Origin: a virus
Length of the DNA: 35,213 bases
Virus record (IMG/VR): IMGVR_UViG_3300035703_000253
Span: 1 to 35,213 of that record
Direction: 5' to 3' (one strand)
Every line of letters starts with the position of its first letter. The stretch's first letter is position 1. The notes below the pieces were generated by a model. That model was not told where the DNA came from. It ran no database searches and saw only the letters and a program-made list of their open reading frames with translations. Shown piece after piece: positions 27,043 to 35,213 of this stretch. A program made the position numbers and the translations under genes.

Positions 27043-28521
27043 TTGGCGTTAATTCCGCTTAATCTGCCGCCCGGTATATACCGGAACGGCACTGACTACC
27101 AGAGCAAGGGGCGGTGGCGCGATGCCAGCCTTGTGCGCTGGTATGAGAACACGATGCGCCCCATAGGCGGCTGGCGTAAGCGATCCAGCACCGCATTTAA
27201 TGGCAAGTGTCGTGGCCTTTTGGCGTGGCGCAACAACTCCAACGTGCGCTGGATCGGCATCGGCACACATACCAAACTGTATGCTATGTCCGAATCCGGC
27301 ACGCTTACGGACATCACCCCAAGCGGCTACACCGTCGGCGACCCCGATGCTGTGCTCAATCTTGGTTATGGCGGCGGTGGCTACGGGCTCTTCGCCTACG
27401 GCACCGCTCGAGCCGACACCGGCACGGTAACGCCCGCCACGACGTGGAGTCTGGACAACTGGGGCGAGTTTCTGATCGCCTGCGCCAGTAAGGACGGCAA
27501 GATATACGAGTGGGACTTGGACACGAATAATGACGCCGTAGTGCTAGCCAACGCGCCGATTGACAACAAGGCGGTGCTGGTGACTGCGGAGCGGTTCGTG
27601 TTCGCGCTCGGCGCAGACGGTAACGCGCGCAAGGTGGCGTGGTGCGATCAGGAGGACAATACCTCATGGACGCCTTCCATCACCAACCAGGCGGGCGATC
27701 AGGAACTTGAGACGAACGGCTCAATCATCGCTGGCAAGCGGCTGCGTGGCGTCAACCTCATTTTCACCGACGTGGACGTGCATACCGCCCAGTACCAAGG
27801 GCCGCCGTTTGTGTACGGCTTTGAGCGTATTGCGACCGGATGCGGGCTAGTTAGCGCGCAAGCGGTCGCGGCGGTGGAGTCGGTCGCCTATTGGTGGTCG
27901 CCCTCGGGTTTCTTCACCTACGACGGCTTCGTGCGCCCCATTAAGTGTGAGGTGCTCGATTACCTGAAGGAGAACATCTCCCAGACGCAGCGCTCAAAGG
28001 TGTATGCGGTCGCCAATAACCAATATGGTGAGATTTGGTGGTTTTACCCGAGCGTCAACTCCACCGAGTGCGACTCGTATGCGGTTTATAACTACCGCGA
28101 GAACCACTGGACGATTGGCACGATGGCGCGCACTGCCGGTACTGACCGTGGCGTGTTTATTTACCCCATCATGGTATCGCCAGACGGGTATGTGTACGAG
28201 CACGAAGTCGGCGTGGCCTACGACGGGGCGGAGCCTTACGCGCGCTCTGGGCCGATTGAGTTGGGCGACGGGGAGCGATTGCTAGTCGCGCGGCAGTTGA
28301 TTGCCGATGAGGACACGCTTGGCTCGGTGAGTTTGCAGTTCATCACCAAGTTTGCGCCGAATGGCTCCGAGACGACGAAAAACTATACAATAGACTCCAT
28401 TTACACGCCGGTACGGTTCACAGGACGCCAAATAGAAATGAAGATCACCGGGGCACAGCCCGCGACCGATTGGCGAGTGGGCACATTTAGGTTGGATGCC
28501 GTACCAGGTGGTATGCGATGA
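27043..28521 (+). CDS. Tail nozzle / P22 gp10-like stabilisation protein
   Basis: A 492-residue beta-rich protein. TTG 27043 is chosen because AGGAG (27031-27035) lies seven bases before it; translations from further upstream run through the holin-like gene in another frame. NLPPGIYRNGTDYQSKGRWRDA with VRWYENTMRPIGGWRK is the clear start of the phage nozzle / packaged-DNA stabilisation family related to P22 gp10 and T7 gp12. Later WCDQEDNTSWTPS and VAYWWSPSGFFTYDG are family marks of the beta-propeller core. It closes the portal channel and connects to the needle or fibres. ATGA overlap with the next gene. Confidence 0.8.
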   Translation: MALIPLNLPPGIYRNGTDYQSKGRWRDASLVRWYENTMRPIGGWRKRSSTAFNGKCRGLLAWRNNSNVRWIGIGTHTKLYAMSESGTLTDITPSGYTVGDPDAVLNLGYGGGGYGLFAYGTARADTGTVTPATTWSLDNWGEFLIACASKDGKIYEWDLDTNNDAVVLANAPIDNKAVLVTAERFVFALGADGNARKVAWCDQEDNTSWTPSITNQAGDQELETNGSIIAGKRLRGVNLIFTDVDVHTAQYQGPPFVYGFERIATGCGLVSAQAVAAVESVAYWWSPSGFFTYDGFVRPIKCEVLDYLKENISQTQRSKVYAVANNQYGEIWWFYPSVNSTECDSYAVYNYRENHWTIGTMARTAGTDRGVFIYPIMVSPDGYVYEHEVGVAYDGAEPYARSGPIELGDGERLLVARQLIADEDTLGSVSLQFITKFAPNGSETTKNYTIDSIYTPVRFTGRQIEMKITGAQPATDWRVGTFRLDAVPGGMR

Positions 28522-28898
28522 GCCAGCACGAAGAGGTGGAAGGGCTCGAGTACGTCTCCAAGTTCAGGGAGCCCATTGAGCGTGCCTTGCAGGAAGGCTA
28601 TGGGCAGATGAACTATCAGGATGTTATTGACCACATCAAAAGCGGTGAGTTTCAGTTTTGGTCGTCGGAAAATTCCTGCGTCATTACGACGATAGATATT
28701 TTCCCACGCCTAAAGCAACTGACCATCGTGATCGGCGCCGGGGACTTGAATGAGATTGACACCATCATTCGCCCGGTCGTCGAAGAGTGGGCGAGACATA
28801 TTCAGTGTGACACGATGTTAATCATGGGCCGCCCCGGTTGGCAGCGGGCGCTTGAAGGCTACCGTCGCACGGCGGTGGTACTGGAGAAAAGACTGTGA
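28518..28898 (+). CDS. GNAT-fold-like phage tail accessory protein
   Basis: A 126-residue protein. A helix (EPIERALQEGYGQMNYQDVIDHI), strands FQFWSSENSCVITTIDIF and LKQLTIVIGAG, a long helix (DLNEIDTIIRPVVEEWARH) and MLIMGRPGWQRALEG follow in the order of a small GNAT-like fold without an evident acetyl-CoA loop. Similar short proteins with a GRxGW motif are found behind nozzle genes in podoviruses, and T7 gp13 is thought to be a relative. It may help in ejection-protein assembly. It overlaps the next gene in GTGA. Confidence 0.55.
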   Translation: MSQHEEVEGLEYVSKFREPIERALQEGYGQMNYQDVIDHIKSGEFQFWSSENSCVITTIDIFPRLKQLTIVIGAGDLNEIDTIIRPVVEEWARHIQCDTMLIMGRPGWQRALEGYRRTAVVLEKRL

Positions 28899-31528
28899 GC
28901 AATTTGTTCAAATCCAAGAGTCAGCAGACCTCATCCACCGCTTACGACCCGCGCATCTATGGCGAGTCGCTGCAAAACTTGCAACTAGCCGAGCAGGTCG
29001 CTGCGATCCCGTTCCAGCAGTACCGTGGCCCGATGGTCGCGCCGTTCACCCGCGATTACATGACGGGCGAACAGATGACGCGCGCGATTGCCGCGCAGGG
29101 CGGCTATGTGCCGGAGGTTGAGCAGGCCGCGCGTGCTACGCAGGCGGCGCTTGGATTCCAGCCTGCTGCCGTGCAAGCGGGGCAGGTGGGCACGCAGTTT
29201 GCGCCGGAGCGCGTACAGGCGGGGCAGACGGGTACTGAGTTCACCTCGCGCGATGTAGGCGGAGCCTTGGCAGGCGGCCCTGAGCGCATTGGTGCGCAGC
29301 AGATTGGCACGCAGTTTGGTACTCAAAACATCGGCGCAGCGCTTCAGGGTGGCCCGCAAAACGTACAGGCAGGCCAGATTGGCACTCAGTTTGGCGCCCA
29401 GAGCGTGGGCGGCGCTTTGGCTGGCGGCCCCCAGAACGTGCAGGCCGGACAGGTTGGGACGCAGTTTGGCGCGGCAGCAATCGGCGCAGAGCGTGTGGGC
29501 GGAGCTCTTGGACGCGGCCCGCAGCAGGTGCAAGCCGGTCAGATCGGTACCACCTTCGGCGCGCGCGATATTGGCGCTGAGCGCGTAGGTGCAGCGCTGG
29601 TTGGCGGCCCGCAGACGGTGCAGGCGGGGCAGATTGGCGCTCAGTTCCAAGCACCGACCGCGCGCGCAGCGCAGTTTACGGACGCCTCGCTTGGACAATA
29701 TATGGATCCATACCAGCGCGATGTCATCGAGGCTGGGCTTTCGGATATTAGCCGACAGGATGAGTTGGCGCGTCAGCAGCGTGCACAGCGCGCGACGGCG
29801 GCGCGTGCATTCGGCGGCTCTCGTGCTGCCATTCAGGAAGGCATAGCGGCGGGCGAGGCTGCCCGCGAGCGCAATCGGTTTGTCGCTGAGCAGCGATCAC
29901 GCGGCTTCCAGCAGGCTGCGCAGTTGCGAGAGGCCGATGTGGGCCGCGCGCAACAGGCCGAACTTGCCAACCAAGCGGCGCGTCAGCAGGCCCAGCAGTT
30001 GGGCATGACTGCCGAGCAGTTCAACGTGGGGCAGGGAATGCAGGCCGCGCTTGCCAACCAGCAGGCGCGCCAGCAGTACATGCAGATGGGCATGTCTGCC
30101 GAGCAGGCCAACCAGCAGGCCGCCTTGGATGCGGCACGCACCAATCAGGCCGCGCAGTTGCAGGCGCAGCAGTTGGGCTCGCAGGCGCAGCAGTTTAACG
30201 TGCAGCAGGGTACGCAGGCTGCGCTCGCTAACCAGCAAGCCGTGCAGGATTACATGCGCATGGGCCTCACGGCGGAGCAGGCGAATCAGCAGGCTTCGCT
30301 CGATGCGGCGCGCACGAATCAGGCAGCGCAGTTGCAAGCCCAGCAGATGGGTACTCAGGCCCAGCAGTTCAATGTGCAGCAGGGGATGCAGGCGCAACTT
30401 GCTAATCAGCAGGCGCGCGAGCGGTTTATGCAAATGGGGCTCACGGCTGAGCAGGCTAACCAGGCGGCTCAGTTGCAGGCTCAACAGATGGGATCGCAAG
30501 CCCAGCAGTTCAACGTCGGTCAAGGAATGCAAGCGCAACTGGCTAACCAGCAGGCGCGTGAGCGCTTTATGCAGATGGGCCTCAGCGCGGAACAGGCCAA
30601 TCAGGCTGTCGCCATGCAGGCGCAGCAGATGGGGCTTACCGCTTCTCAGGCCAATCAGCAGGCTGCTTTGCAGGCGGCGCAAGCCAACCAGCAGGCTCGA
30701 GAGCGCTTCATGCAGATGGGGCTTTCTGCCGAGCAAGCCAATCAGGCGGCCAACTTGCAGACGCAGCAGATGCGTCAGCAGGCGCAGCAATTCAACGTCG
30801 GGCAGGGTATGCAGGCGCAGTTGGCGAACCAAGCCGCTGCCCAGCAGGCTGCCCAAATGGGACTCACCGCGCAGCAGTTCAACGCGCAGCAGGCCATGCA
30901 GGCCGGTCTTGCCAATCAGGCGACAGGTTTGCAGGGCGCGCAGTTCCGACTCGGCGCGGCGCAGCAGTTGTCCGGACTTGGGCAGCAGGCGCTCCAGAAC
31001 CGATACGGTGCCGCTCAATCTATGATGGGCCTTGGCTCGGCGCAGCAGCAACTTGCTCAGCAGTTGATGAACGCGCAGCAGCAGGAGTTCATGCGGCGGA
31101 TTAACTATCCGCTTCAGCAGCTCGCCATCCGACAGGGCGCGATTGCAGCGGCGCCGATCAACCAGCAGACGAGTTCCACGGGCACTCAGCGCGGAAGTTA
31201 TGCTCAGATTGCTGGGCAGGTCGCGTCTTTCGCCACGCCGTTCTTGCCCTCGGATGAGCGCATGAAAAAGAACATCAAGAAGATCAAGAATCCTCTTGAT
31301 AAGGTCAACCGGCTCAAGGGCATTGAGTTTGAGTGGGAGGACGAATACGGCGGCGATGAGGACTCGAGCATCATCGCGCAGGACGCCGAGAAGGTCATGC
31401 CTGGGTCAACCAGAAAGCGACCTGACGGCATGATGGAATATGACACCTCCAAGATGATAGGGCTGCTCACCGAGGCCGTCAAAGAACTTGACGCCAAGGT
31501 GGGGAATAAAAAAGGTAAAAAAGCATGA
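28895..31528 (+). CDS. Large repeat virion protein with S74 chaperone
   Basis: An 877-residue protein starting at GTG 28895. Residues 1-90 are a conserved phage domain (YDPRIYGESLQNLQLAEQVA). Residues 92-252 hold seven copies of VQAGQ(V/I)GTQF within units of 14-30 residues. Residues 262-340 (SLGQYMDPYQRDVIEAGL, RAFGGSRAAIQEGIA) are a segment common in phage virion proteins. About 345-730 is a Gln/Ala/Met-rich coiled-coil-like array with QMGLTAEQANQ, QQFNVGQGMQA and QARERFMQMG units. Residues 785-870 are an S74 chaperone domain (SDERMKKNIKKI, GIEFEWEDE, AQDAEKVMP, KMIGLLTEAVKEL). It is probably a trimeric, very long virion component, or a DNA-ejection conduit. Confidence 0.7.
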   Translation: MSNLFKSKSQQTSSTAYDPRIYGESLQNLQLAEQVAAIPFQQYRGPMVAPFTRDYMTGEQMTRAIAAQGGYVPEVEQAARATQAALGFQPAAVQAGQVGTQFAPERVQAGQTGTEFTSRDVGGALAGGPERIGAQQIGTQFGTQNIGAALQGGPQNVQAGQIGTQFGAQSVGGALAGGPQNVQAGQVGTQFGAAAIGAERVGGALGRGPQQVQAGQIGTTFGARDIGAERVGAALVGGPQTVQAGQIGAQFQAPTARAAQFTDASLGQYMDPYQRDVIEAGLSDISRQDELARQQRAQRATAARAFGGSRAAIQEGIAAGEAARERNRFVAEQRSRGFQQAAQLREADVGRAQQAELANQAARQQAQQLGMTAEQFNVGQGMQAALANQQARQQYMQMGMSAEQANQQAALDAARTNQAAQLQAQQLGSQAQQFNVQQGTQAALANQQAVQDYMRMGLTAEQANQQASLDAARTNQAAQLQAQQMGTQAQQFNVQQGMQAQLANQQARERFMQMGLTAEQANQAAQLQAQQMGSQAQQFNVGQGMQAQLANQQARERFMQMGLSAEQANQAVAMQAQQMGLTASQANQQAALQAAQANQQARERFMQMGLSAEQANQAANLQTQQMRQQAQQFNVGQGMQAQLANQAAAQQAAQMGLTAQQFNAQQAMQAGLANQATGLQGAQFRLGAAQQLSGLGQQALQNRYGAAQSMMGLGSAQQQLAQQLMNAQQQEFMRRINYPLQQLAIRQGAIAAAPINQQTSSTGTQRGSYAQIAGQVASFATPFLPSDERMKKNIKKIKNPLDKVNRLKGIEFEWEDEYGGDEDSSIIAQDAEKVMPGSTRKRPDGMMEYDTSKMIGLLTEAVKELDAKVGNKKGKKA
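29171..29650 (+). repeat. Coding repeats VQAGQxGTQF (seven copies)
   Basis: Seven copies of the decapeptide V/I-Q/G-A-G/Q-Q-x-G-T/A-x-F, most followed by a variable middle and a VGGALxGGPQ end. Near-identical DNA stretches make the array a likely site for recombination and for short-read assembly error. Confidence 0.75.
29942..30960 (+). repeat. Gln/Ala-rich coding repeat array
   Basis: A kilobase of degenerate repeats coding for QAQQMGSQAQQFNVGQGMQ- and ANQQARERFMQMGLSAEQ-type units of about 40-60 residues per full cycle. It also creates long false frames on the other strand and in the other forward frames. Copy number may be variable or mis-assembled. Confidence 0.75.
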
Positions 31529-31842
31529 TGCGCGGTGATCCCAACGCGCCAGTGATTTTCTCTGGCGAAACCAACCCGTACATGCGGCAAGCCGCAGCAG
31601 GTGACGATTCGTTCAGCATCTTTGGCAAAAAGATGAGCAAGAATAAGGCGCTTGAGGTGCTGAAAAAACTTGCTGGCGGCGATGAAGATGAGGGCGAAGG
31701 CGGCGAGAGTAAAATCTCTCAAAGCCTGATCCCAGACGGAAAGGCGGCGAAGGCGCCGAAGTACAGCCCGAAAGACTTATATGGTGGTTTCTTTTCCATG
31801 TACGGCGGCCAAAAGGTTCGCGGTGGACTGTTAGGGGAATAA
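31525..31842 (+). CDS. Small phage protein behind the repeat protein
   Basis: A 105-residue protein starting at ATG 31525 or the adjacent ATG 31528, overlapping the upstream stop. It has an Asn/Pro-rich start (GDPNAPVIFSGETNPYM), a basic FGKKMSKNKALEVLKKLAGG helix, an acidic patch (GDEDEGEGGE) and a Gly-rich tail YGGFFSMYGGQKVRGG. No family recognised. Its place between the S74 repeat protein and the ejection proteins suggests a minor virion or assembly protein. Confidence 0.55.
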   Translation: MMRGDPNAPVIFSGETNPYMRQAAAGDDSFSIFGKKMSKNKALEVLKKLAGGDEDEGEGGESKISQSLIPDGKAAKAPKYSPKDLYGGFFSMYGGQKVRGGLLGE

Positions 31843-31843
31843 C

Positions 31844-32986
31844 ATGGCACTTCTTGATATGTTTAAGCGCGGCGCCAAGAGTGCCGGGAAGAACCTCGAA
31901 AGCTACATCGGTGGCCTGCTTGGCGAGGACATTTCGCAACTCTCAGAACAAGAGAGAAAGCAACTTCGTCGCCAAGGCATGAGCGCCATATTCGACGCCA
32001 TGGCGCGTGGCACCACGCCGACTCAGGGTCTTGCTGGTGTCGCTCAATTGGCTGGCGCACGGCTTGAGCAGAAGCGCCTACAAGGCAGGCAGAAGGCGGC
32101 AGAAGAGGAGATGCAGCGTATATCTGCCATGACCTTTGGCGGCGCTGGCCCTACCGGGCAAAAACTTGAGACTTTGGTTGAGGGAGAAGAGCCGTATCAG
32201 ATGATGCGCTACTTCCGGCAAGACCCGAAGGAGGCGCTGCGTAGAATGTACGGAACGTCTGCTGGACGTCATGTCGCGCAGATGGCGCCGGGGCTGCTCG
32301 AGTTGGCGCAGGAGGGCACGACAGGGCGCACGGTGGGCGGTGCAGTGTATAACCCGCTTACGGGGCAGTTCAGCAGGCCGGAAGAGGCCAGGCCAGCGGC
32401 TCAAGCGCGCGCGAGTGGCGGAGGTTCCGCTGGCGAGCCTAAGTTTAGCGTCGTGAGGGGTGCTGACGCTGAGGCGCTTGGATTCCCGAAGGGAACGGTT
32501 TTGCAGCGCAACTCAGCAACCGGAGAGGTTAAGGTGTTGTCCGCCGTTCCAGCGTCAGAGAGGACATCTTTGGCTGGTAAAGAAAGAACCCTGAACCGTG
32601 TTGAAGTGATCGCTTCTAGAATTGAGAAGCAACTTGATAAAGTTTCAACTGGTGGATTTTTGGGCGTGGTCGGCTCTTTGAGCCGAGTCTTTGATTCGCA
32701 AGATGCAAAGTTGTTCGAGTCTTACAGGCAGCAACTCTCTGGCGCCATTCGCGCTGCGCTGCGTATTCCGGGCGAAGGCGCGCTGTCAGATTTTGAGCAG
32801 CGCCAATATGGGCTTCAGTTGCCAGAACTCGGGTTGAGTAAAGATAACAACCTGCAAATTCTTGAAAGCCTCAAGGAGCAAGTCCGTGCTGCTGGCGGCG
32901 GAGACGTTTCTGGCGGCCCTCCGCCTGGAATTAGTCAAGCAGAATGGGATGCGATGACCCCAGCAGAGCGCTCACTGTTTCAATAA
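31844..32986 (+). CDS. Probable ejection (internal virion) protein 1
   Basis: A 380-residue protein with an LLDMFKRGAKSAGKNLESYIGGLLG amphipathic start, a Gln/Arg-rich helical stretch (residues 36-95), a Gly/Ala/Ser-rich linker (about 180-200) and a helical C-terminal half with RVEVIASRIEKQLDKVSTGG and LFESYRQQLSGAIRAALRIPGEGALSD. It ends in ISQAEWDAMTPAERSLF, a short motif often found at the end of phage pilot proteins. Amphipathic and Ala-rich helices next to a second similar gene match the P22 gp7/gp20/gp16 class, ejected into the host envelope with DNA. No lysozyme or transglycosylase domain is present. Confidence 0.55.
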   Translation: MALLDMFKRGAKSAGKNLESYIGGLLGEDISQLSEQERKQLRRQGMSAIFDAMARGTTPTQGLAGVAQLAGARLEQKRLQGRQKAAEEEMQRISAMTFGGAGPTGQKLETLVEGEEPYQMMRYFRQDPKEALRRMYGTSAGRHVAQMAPGLLELAQEGTTGRTVGGAVYNPLTGQFSRPEEARPAAQARASGGGSAGEPKFSVVRGADAEALGFPKGTVLQRNSATGEVKVLSAVPASERTSLAGKERTLNRVEVIASRIEKQLDKVSTGGFLGVVGSLSRVFDSQDAKLFESYRQQLSGAIRAALRIPGEGALSDFEQRQYGLQLPELGLSKDNNLQILESLKEQVRAAGGGDVSGGPPPGISQAEWDAMTPAERSLFQ

Positions 32987-32997
32987 TAGGAACTAAC

Positions 32998-34638
32998 ATG
33001 GCACAGATGACCAGAGAGCAGCAGCAGGCGCTTTCCAATGCGCGCGCAAGGCTGCAAAAGAAGCAAGAGCCTGAAATGGGCGGACTTGAGGCTTTTGGCC
33101 GTGGCGCCTTGCAATCCGTCAGAGATATCGGGTTTGGCGCACAACAACTTGGCGCTGAACTTGGCGCTGCTGCTGGGCTGGTTAAGCCTGAAACAGTACG
33201 CGGATTGAGAGATGAGCAGGCCAAGCGCGCGGCTGAGGCCGAGGCATTCATGGGCACTGGCGCGGGCAAGGCTGGATATTTGGCTGGCTCTGTCGGCTCA
33301 ATGTTGATCCCCGGTGCTGCGTTAGGCAGAGTTCCCGGGATTGCAGGGGCCGCTGCGCGCGGCCTATCTGCGCCTGCCACGTTTGGCGGCGCTGCTGCTG
33401 GCGGCGGCCTCCTTGGCGCTTTGCAGCCTCTTCAGGGTGAGGAAAGCCGAGCCACGTCTGCTGCATTAGGTGCTGCTGGCGGCCTTGCTGGGCAAGCCGT
33501 ATCTCGAGGCATTGGTCGTGCGCTGCAACCAAGCCGTAGCGCGCCATCACCGCAGGCCGCAAAGGCGATTAAGCGCTTGCAGGCCGAAGGCATACCTGTT
33601 GACCTTGCCGAAGAGGCGGGCTCTGAAAACCTGAGAGCCGTGCGTCGTTTCTTGACGGACAATCCGATTTCTGCCGCTGCCATGAAAAAGGGAGAAGAGG
33701 CGCGTCAGGCGGCATTTAATCGTGCAGCGCTCAAGACCATCGGAGAGCAAGGCGAGGCAGCGATTCCTGAAGTGCTGAGTCGCGCAGACCAGCGCATCGG
33801 CAGCGTGATGGACGATATCGCCAAGAATACCCGCGTCAAAGTGCCGGGTAAGTTGCTCGACACGATGGCACAGGTTGAGCGTGACGCGGCGATGGTACTT
33901 TCGGATGCAGAGGCCGCGCCGCTACGCCAGCAACTCAATAGCATCCTGAGCAAAATTGGCAAGGACGATTCTATATCTGGAGAGGCTTATCAGAACGCAA
34001 GAAGGCTTGCGAGCCAGTTGGCGGCTAAGCCTGGAGTAAGCCCGCTCGGGCGGCAGTTACGCGAAGCGCTTGATGAGGCTTTGCAAAACTCAGTTCCGAA
34101 GGCTCAGGTTGATGCGATTAAGACGGCGCGAAAACAATATCGCAATTTGATGCGCATCCAAGAGTCCATCGGCACGACCGAACTTGGCGACATCAGCATT
34201 CCGAAATTGGCCGCTGCAACGTCGCGCAAAGCAGAGCGCGGCGCGGCGCTAATGGATCGCGGTGATGCGGAATTGGCACGACTGGCGCGTAGTGCGCGCA
34301 CGTTCCAAGAGACGCTCGGGCAGTCTGGAACGGCCCCGCGTCAGGCGTTGCAGCGTTATGGCACGCTGCTCGGGCCGGGAGCGCTTGGCGTAGCGGCTGG
34401 ACTTTCGCAGGGCGAGACGCCAAGCGAGCAAACGATGGCGGCCCTTGGCCTTGGCGCGGCTGGACTGCTTGCCCCAAGCGCTTTGGCGCGCGCTTATCAA
34501 AACCCTGCCATGCGGCGGTACATCTTGCAGGGCGCTGGGTCGCCAATGGCGCGTCGTGCGCTTATGGGGCCGACTGCGCGTGGCATGATGACTTACGGGC
34601 CGTCGGCTGGCTTGCTACTGCCGGAAGATGAAGAATGA
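32998..34638 (+). CDS. Probable ejection (internal virion) protein 2
   Basis: A 546-residue protein starting at ATG 32998, eleven bases behind the previous stop. Residues 1-30 are a basic helix, then come Gly/Ala-rich hydrophobic stretches (about 85-155, with LAGSVGSMLIPGAALG, AAARGLSAPATFGGAAAGGG) that could enter membranes, a long charged helical middle (185-440) and again Ala/Gly-rich hydrophobic segments near the end (470-505). Hydrophobic, glycine-rich ends around helices are typical of podovirus DNA-transfer proteins that form a trans-envelope channel. It lies last before the endolysin. The assignment is from composition and position; no similarity motif is recognised. Confidence 0.55.
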   Translation: MAQMTREQQQALSNARARLQKKQEPEMGGLEAFGRGALQSVRDIGFGAQQLGAELGAAAGLVKPETVRGLRDEQAKRAAEAEAFMGTGAGKAGYLAGSVGSMLIPGAALGRVPGIAGAAARGLSAPATFGGAAAGGGLLGALQPLQGEESRATSAALGAAGGLAGQAVSRGIGRALQPSRSAPSPQAAKAIKRLQAEGIPVDLAEEAGSENLRAVRRFLTDNPISAAAMKKGEEARQAAFNRAALKTIGEQGEAAIPEVLSRADQRIGSVMDDIAKNTRVKVPGKLLDTMAQVERDAAMVLSDAEAAPLRQQLNSILSKIGKDDSISGEAYQNARRLASQLAAKPGVSPLGRQLREALDEALQNSVPKAQVDAIKTARKQYRNLMRIQESIGTTELGDISIPKLAAATSRKAERGAALMDRGDAELARLARSARTFQETLGQSGTAPRQALQRYGTLLGPGALGVAAGLSQGETPSEQTMAALGLGAAGLLAPSALARAYQNPAMRRYILQGAGSPMARRALMGPTARGMMTYGPSAGLLLPEDEE

Positions 34639-34982
34639 GCGAATCCCTCGGCCAAAAGCAGCGCCGTTTCGCACGGCTTGTCGCGCGGCTCATTGACAAG
34701 GCCCACGAGTTGGGCTTTGAGGTGACGCTGGGCGATGCCTTCCGCGACCCGCGAGTGCATGGCGCGCTTGGGGTCAAGATGGGCTACGGGCATCCGAGGA
34801 GCGCGCACAAGCAGCGTCTTGCGATTGATCTTAACCTCTTTAAGGACGGCAAGTTCTTGCAAGGCACGGAAGACCACAAGCCGCTCGGGGAGTGGTGGGA
34901 GAAGCAAGCGCCGGACGCCCGCTGGGGCGGTCGGTTTAACGACGGGAATCACTACTCGATAGAACATGAGGGTATCAAATGA
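34635..34982 (+). CDS. Endolysin, M15 D-Ala-D-Ala/L-Ala-D-Glu peptidase type
   Basis: A 115-residue enzyme with the M15 zinc ligands: H58 and D65 in RSAHKQRLAIDLNLF (S-x-H-x4-A-x-D), and H106 in FNDGNHYS near the end, with a WWEK helix and RWGG in between. Related phage endolysins cut peptide cross-links in the wall. The usual Gly after the first His is changed to Arg, which is conservative in the metal site. The length matches single-domain phage M15 enzymes; there is no signal peptide, so release needs the holin that follows at ATGA overlap. Confidence 0.85.
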   Translation: MSESLGQKQRRFARLVARLIDKAHELGFEVTLGDAFRDPRVHGALGVKMGYGHPRSAHKQRLAIDLNLFKDGKFLQGTEDHKPLGEWWEKQAPDARWGGRFNDGNHYSIEHEGIK

Positions 34983-35173
34983 TTAAAGGTGCATTGAAAT
35001 CAAAGACCGTCTGGTGGAACGTCCTGCTCGCCGTACTCGGTGGGCTGGAACTCATCGGCGCCCATCTGACCACGCTATTCGGCGCCCAGATCGCCGCTGC
35101 GGTACTCGCTGCCGGTGCGATGGCGAACATCGCCCTGCGCGCCATCACGACCCAGCCGCTCTCTGAGAAATGA
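34979..35173 (+). CDS. Two-helix holin-like protein
   Basis: A 64-residue protein with two membrane helices: about 11-32 (VWWNVLLAVLGGLELIGA) and 36-57 (FGAQIAAAVLAAGAMANIA), with a Lys-rich start and a short ITTQPLSEK tail. Size, topology and position between endolysin and spanin genes fit a small class II-type holin, and the pattern TVWWN...ANIALR recurs in small phage holins. ATGA overlaps join it on both sides. Its last 87 bases are repeated at the start of the window. Confidence 0.75.
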   Translation: MIKGALKSKTVWWNVLLAVLGGLELIGAHLTTLFGAQIAAAVLAAGAMANIALRAITTQPLSEK

Positions 35174-35213
35174 TCCAGGCGTGGCTGCTGCGGCAGGCGC
35201 CGTACATCATCAT
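35087..35213. repeat. Terminal direct repeat, right copy (127 bp)
   Basis: Identical to bases 1-127. Joining the two copies gives an unbroken endolysin-holin-Rz/Rz1 cassette and a unique length of 35,086 bases. Confidence 0.95.
35170..35213 (+). CDS. Rz: i-spanin, N-terminal fragment (duplicate of 84-581)
   Basis: The first 14 codons of the Rz-like gene repeated at the contig end, overlapping the holin stop by ATGA. The complete copy is at 84-581, so this is not a truncated gene but an effect of the terminal overlap. Confidence 0.9.
   Translation, partial: MIQAWLLRQAPYII

Noticed and set aside
30051-31025. 324-codon forward frame inside the repeat protein
   Set aside because: Arg/Ser/Cys-rich translation of the same repeats out of frame, with no start site of its own.
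29897-31051. 384-codon open frame on the minus strand
   Set aside because: It is the reverse of the Gln/Ala-rich repeats of the 28895 gene and reads as Leu/Arg/His repeats; a by-product of CAG-type repeat codons.

Overview
The window is one complete genome of an uncultured tailed phage, most likely short-tailed (podovirus-like) and infecting a Gram-negative host. Bases 1-127 and 35087-35213 are identical. The contig is therefore a circle, or a permuted/terminally redundant molecule, of 35,086 unique bases, opened inside the lysis cassette. A P22-type portal, an SU10-type (DUF5309-like) capsid protein, an adaptor, a nozzle/gp10-like tail protein, and the absence of a tape-measure protein or contractile tail genes all point to a podovirus. 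The Rz/Rz1 spanin pair implies an outer membrane. I see no integrase, RNA polymerase, family A/B DNA polymerase, reverse transcriptase or tRNA. The DNA is GC-rich and densely packed, and most neighbouring genes overlap by ATGA, GTGA, TTGA or TAATG, which suggests coupled translation.

Layout on the circle: (i) 34635-859, lysis: M15 endolysin, holin-like protein, i-spanin with a fully embedded o-spanin, then a small HExxH protein and a metallophosphoesterase (to 1599). (ii) 1596-4439, a leftward operon: an SSB-like protein, a PD-(D/E)XK exonuclease, a DUF3310 protein, a coiled-coil protein and four small proteins of 35-59 residues that look membrane-bound. (iii) 4440-4601, a divergent control region with a promoter on each strand and repeated operator-like sites. 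(iv) 4602-8500, rightward regulation and replication: YdaS/Cro-type repressor, primase-polymerase/helicase, an iteron-like cluster (6883-6991), small unknown genes, a Hjc-type resolvase and a NrdR-like zinc ribbon. (v) 8500-15173, packaging: TerS, a 284-base non-coding gap with a striking C/G tract, TerL, then three glycan/methyl-transfer-type genes and the portal. (vi) 15178-19552, a structural protein, a very low-complexity Gly/Pro-rich protein and a cassette of small proteins. (vii) 19579-23191, scaffold, capsid, glycosyltransferase and adaptor. (viii) 23188-34638, fibres and tail: repeat proteins, two proteins ending in S74 autoprocessing chaperones, nozzle and probable ejection proteins.

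The points most worth a second look are: the iteron/palindrome cluster after the primase-helicase; the divergent promoter with direct-repeat operators and an apparently leaderless repressor transcript; the glycan cassette between terminase and portal, with its conflicting reading frame at the last gene; a Cys-rich protein with HiPIP-like spacing; and the exact-period repeat proteins at 23575 and 28895. All family names come from motif recognition by eye; no database search was run.
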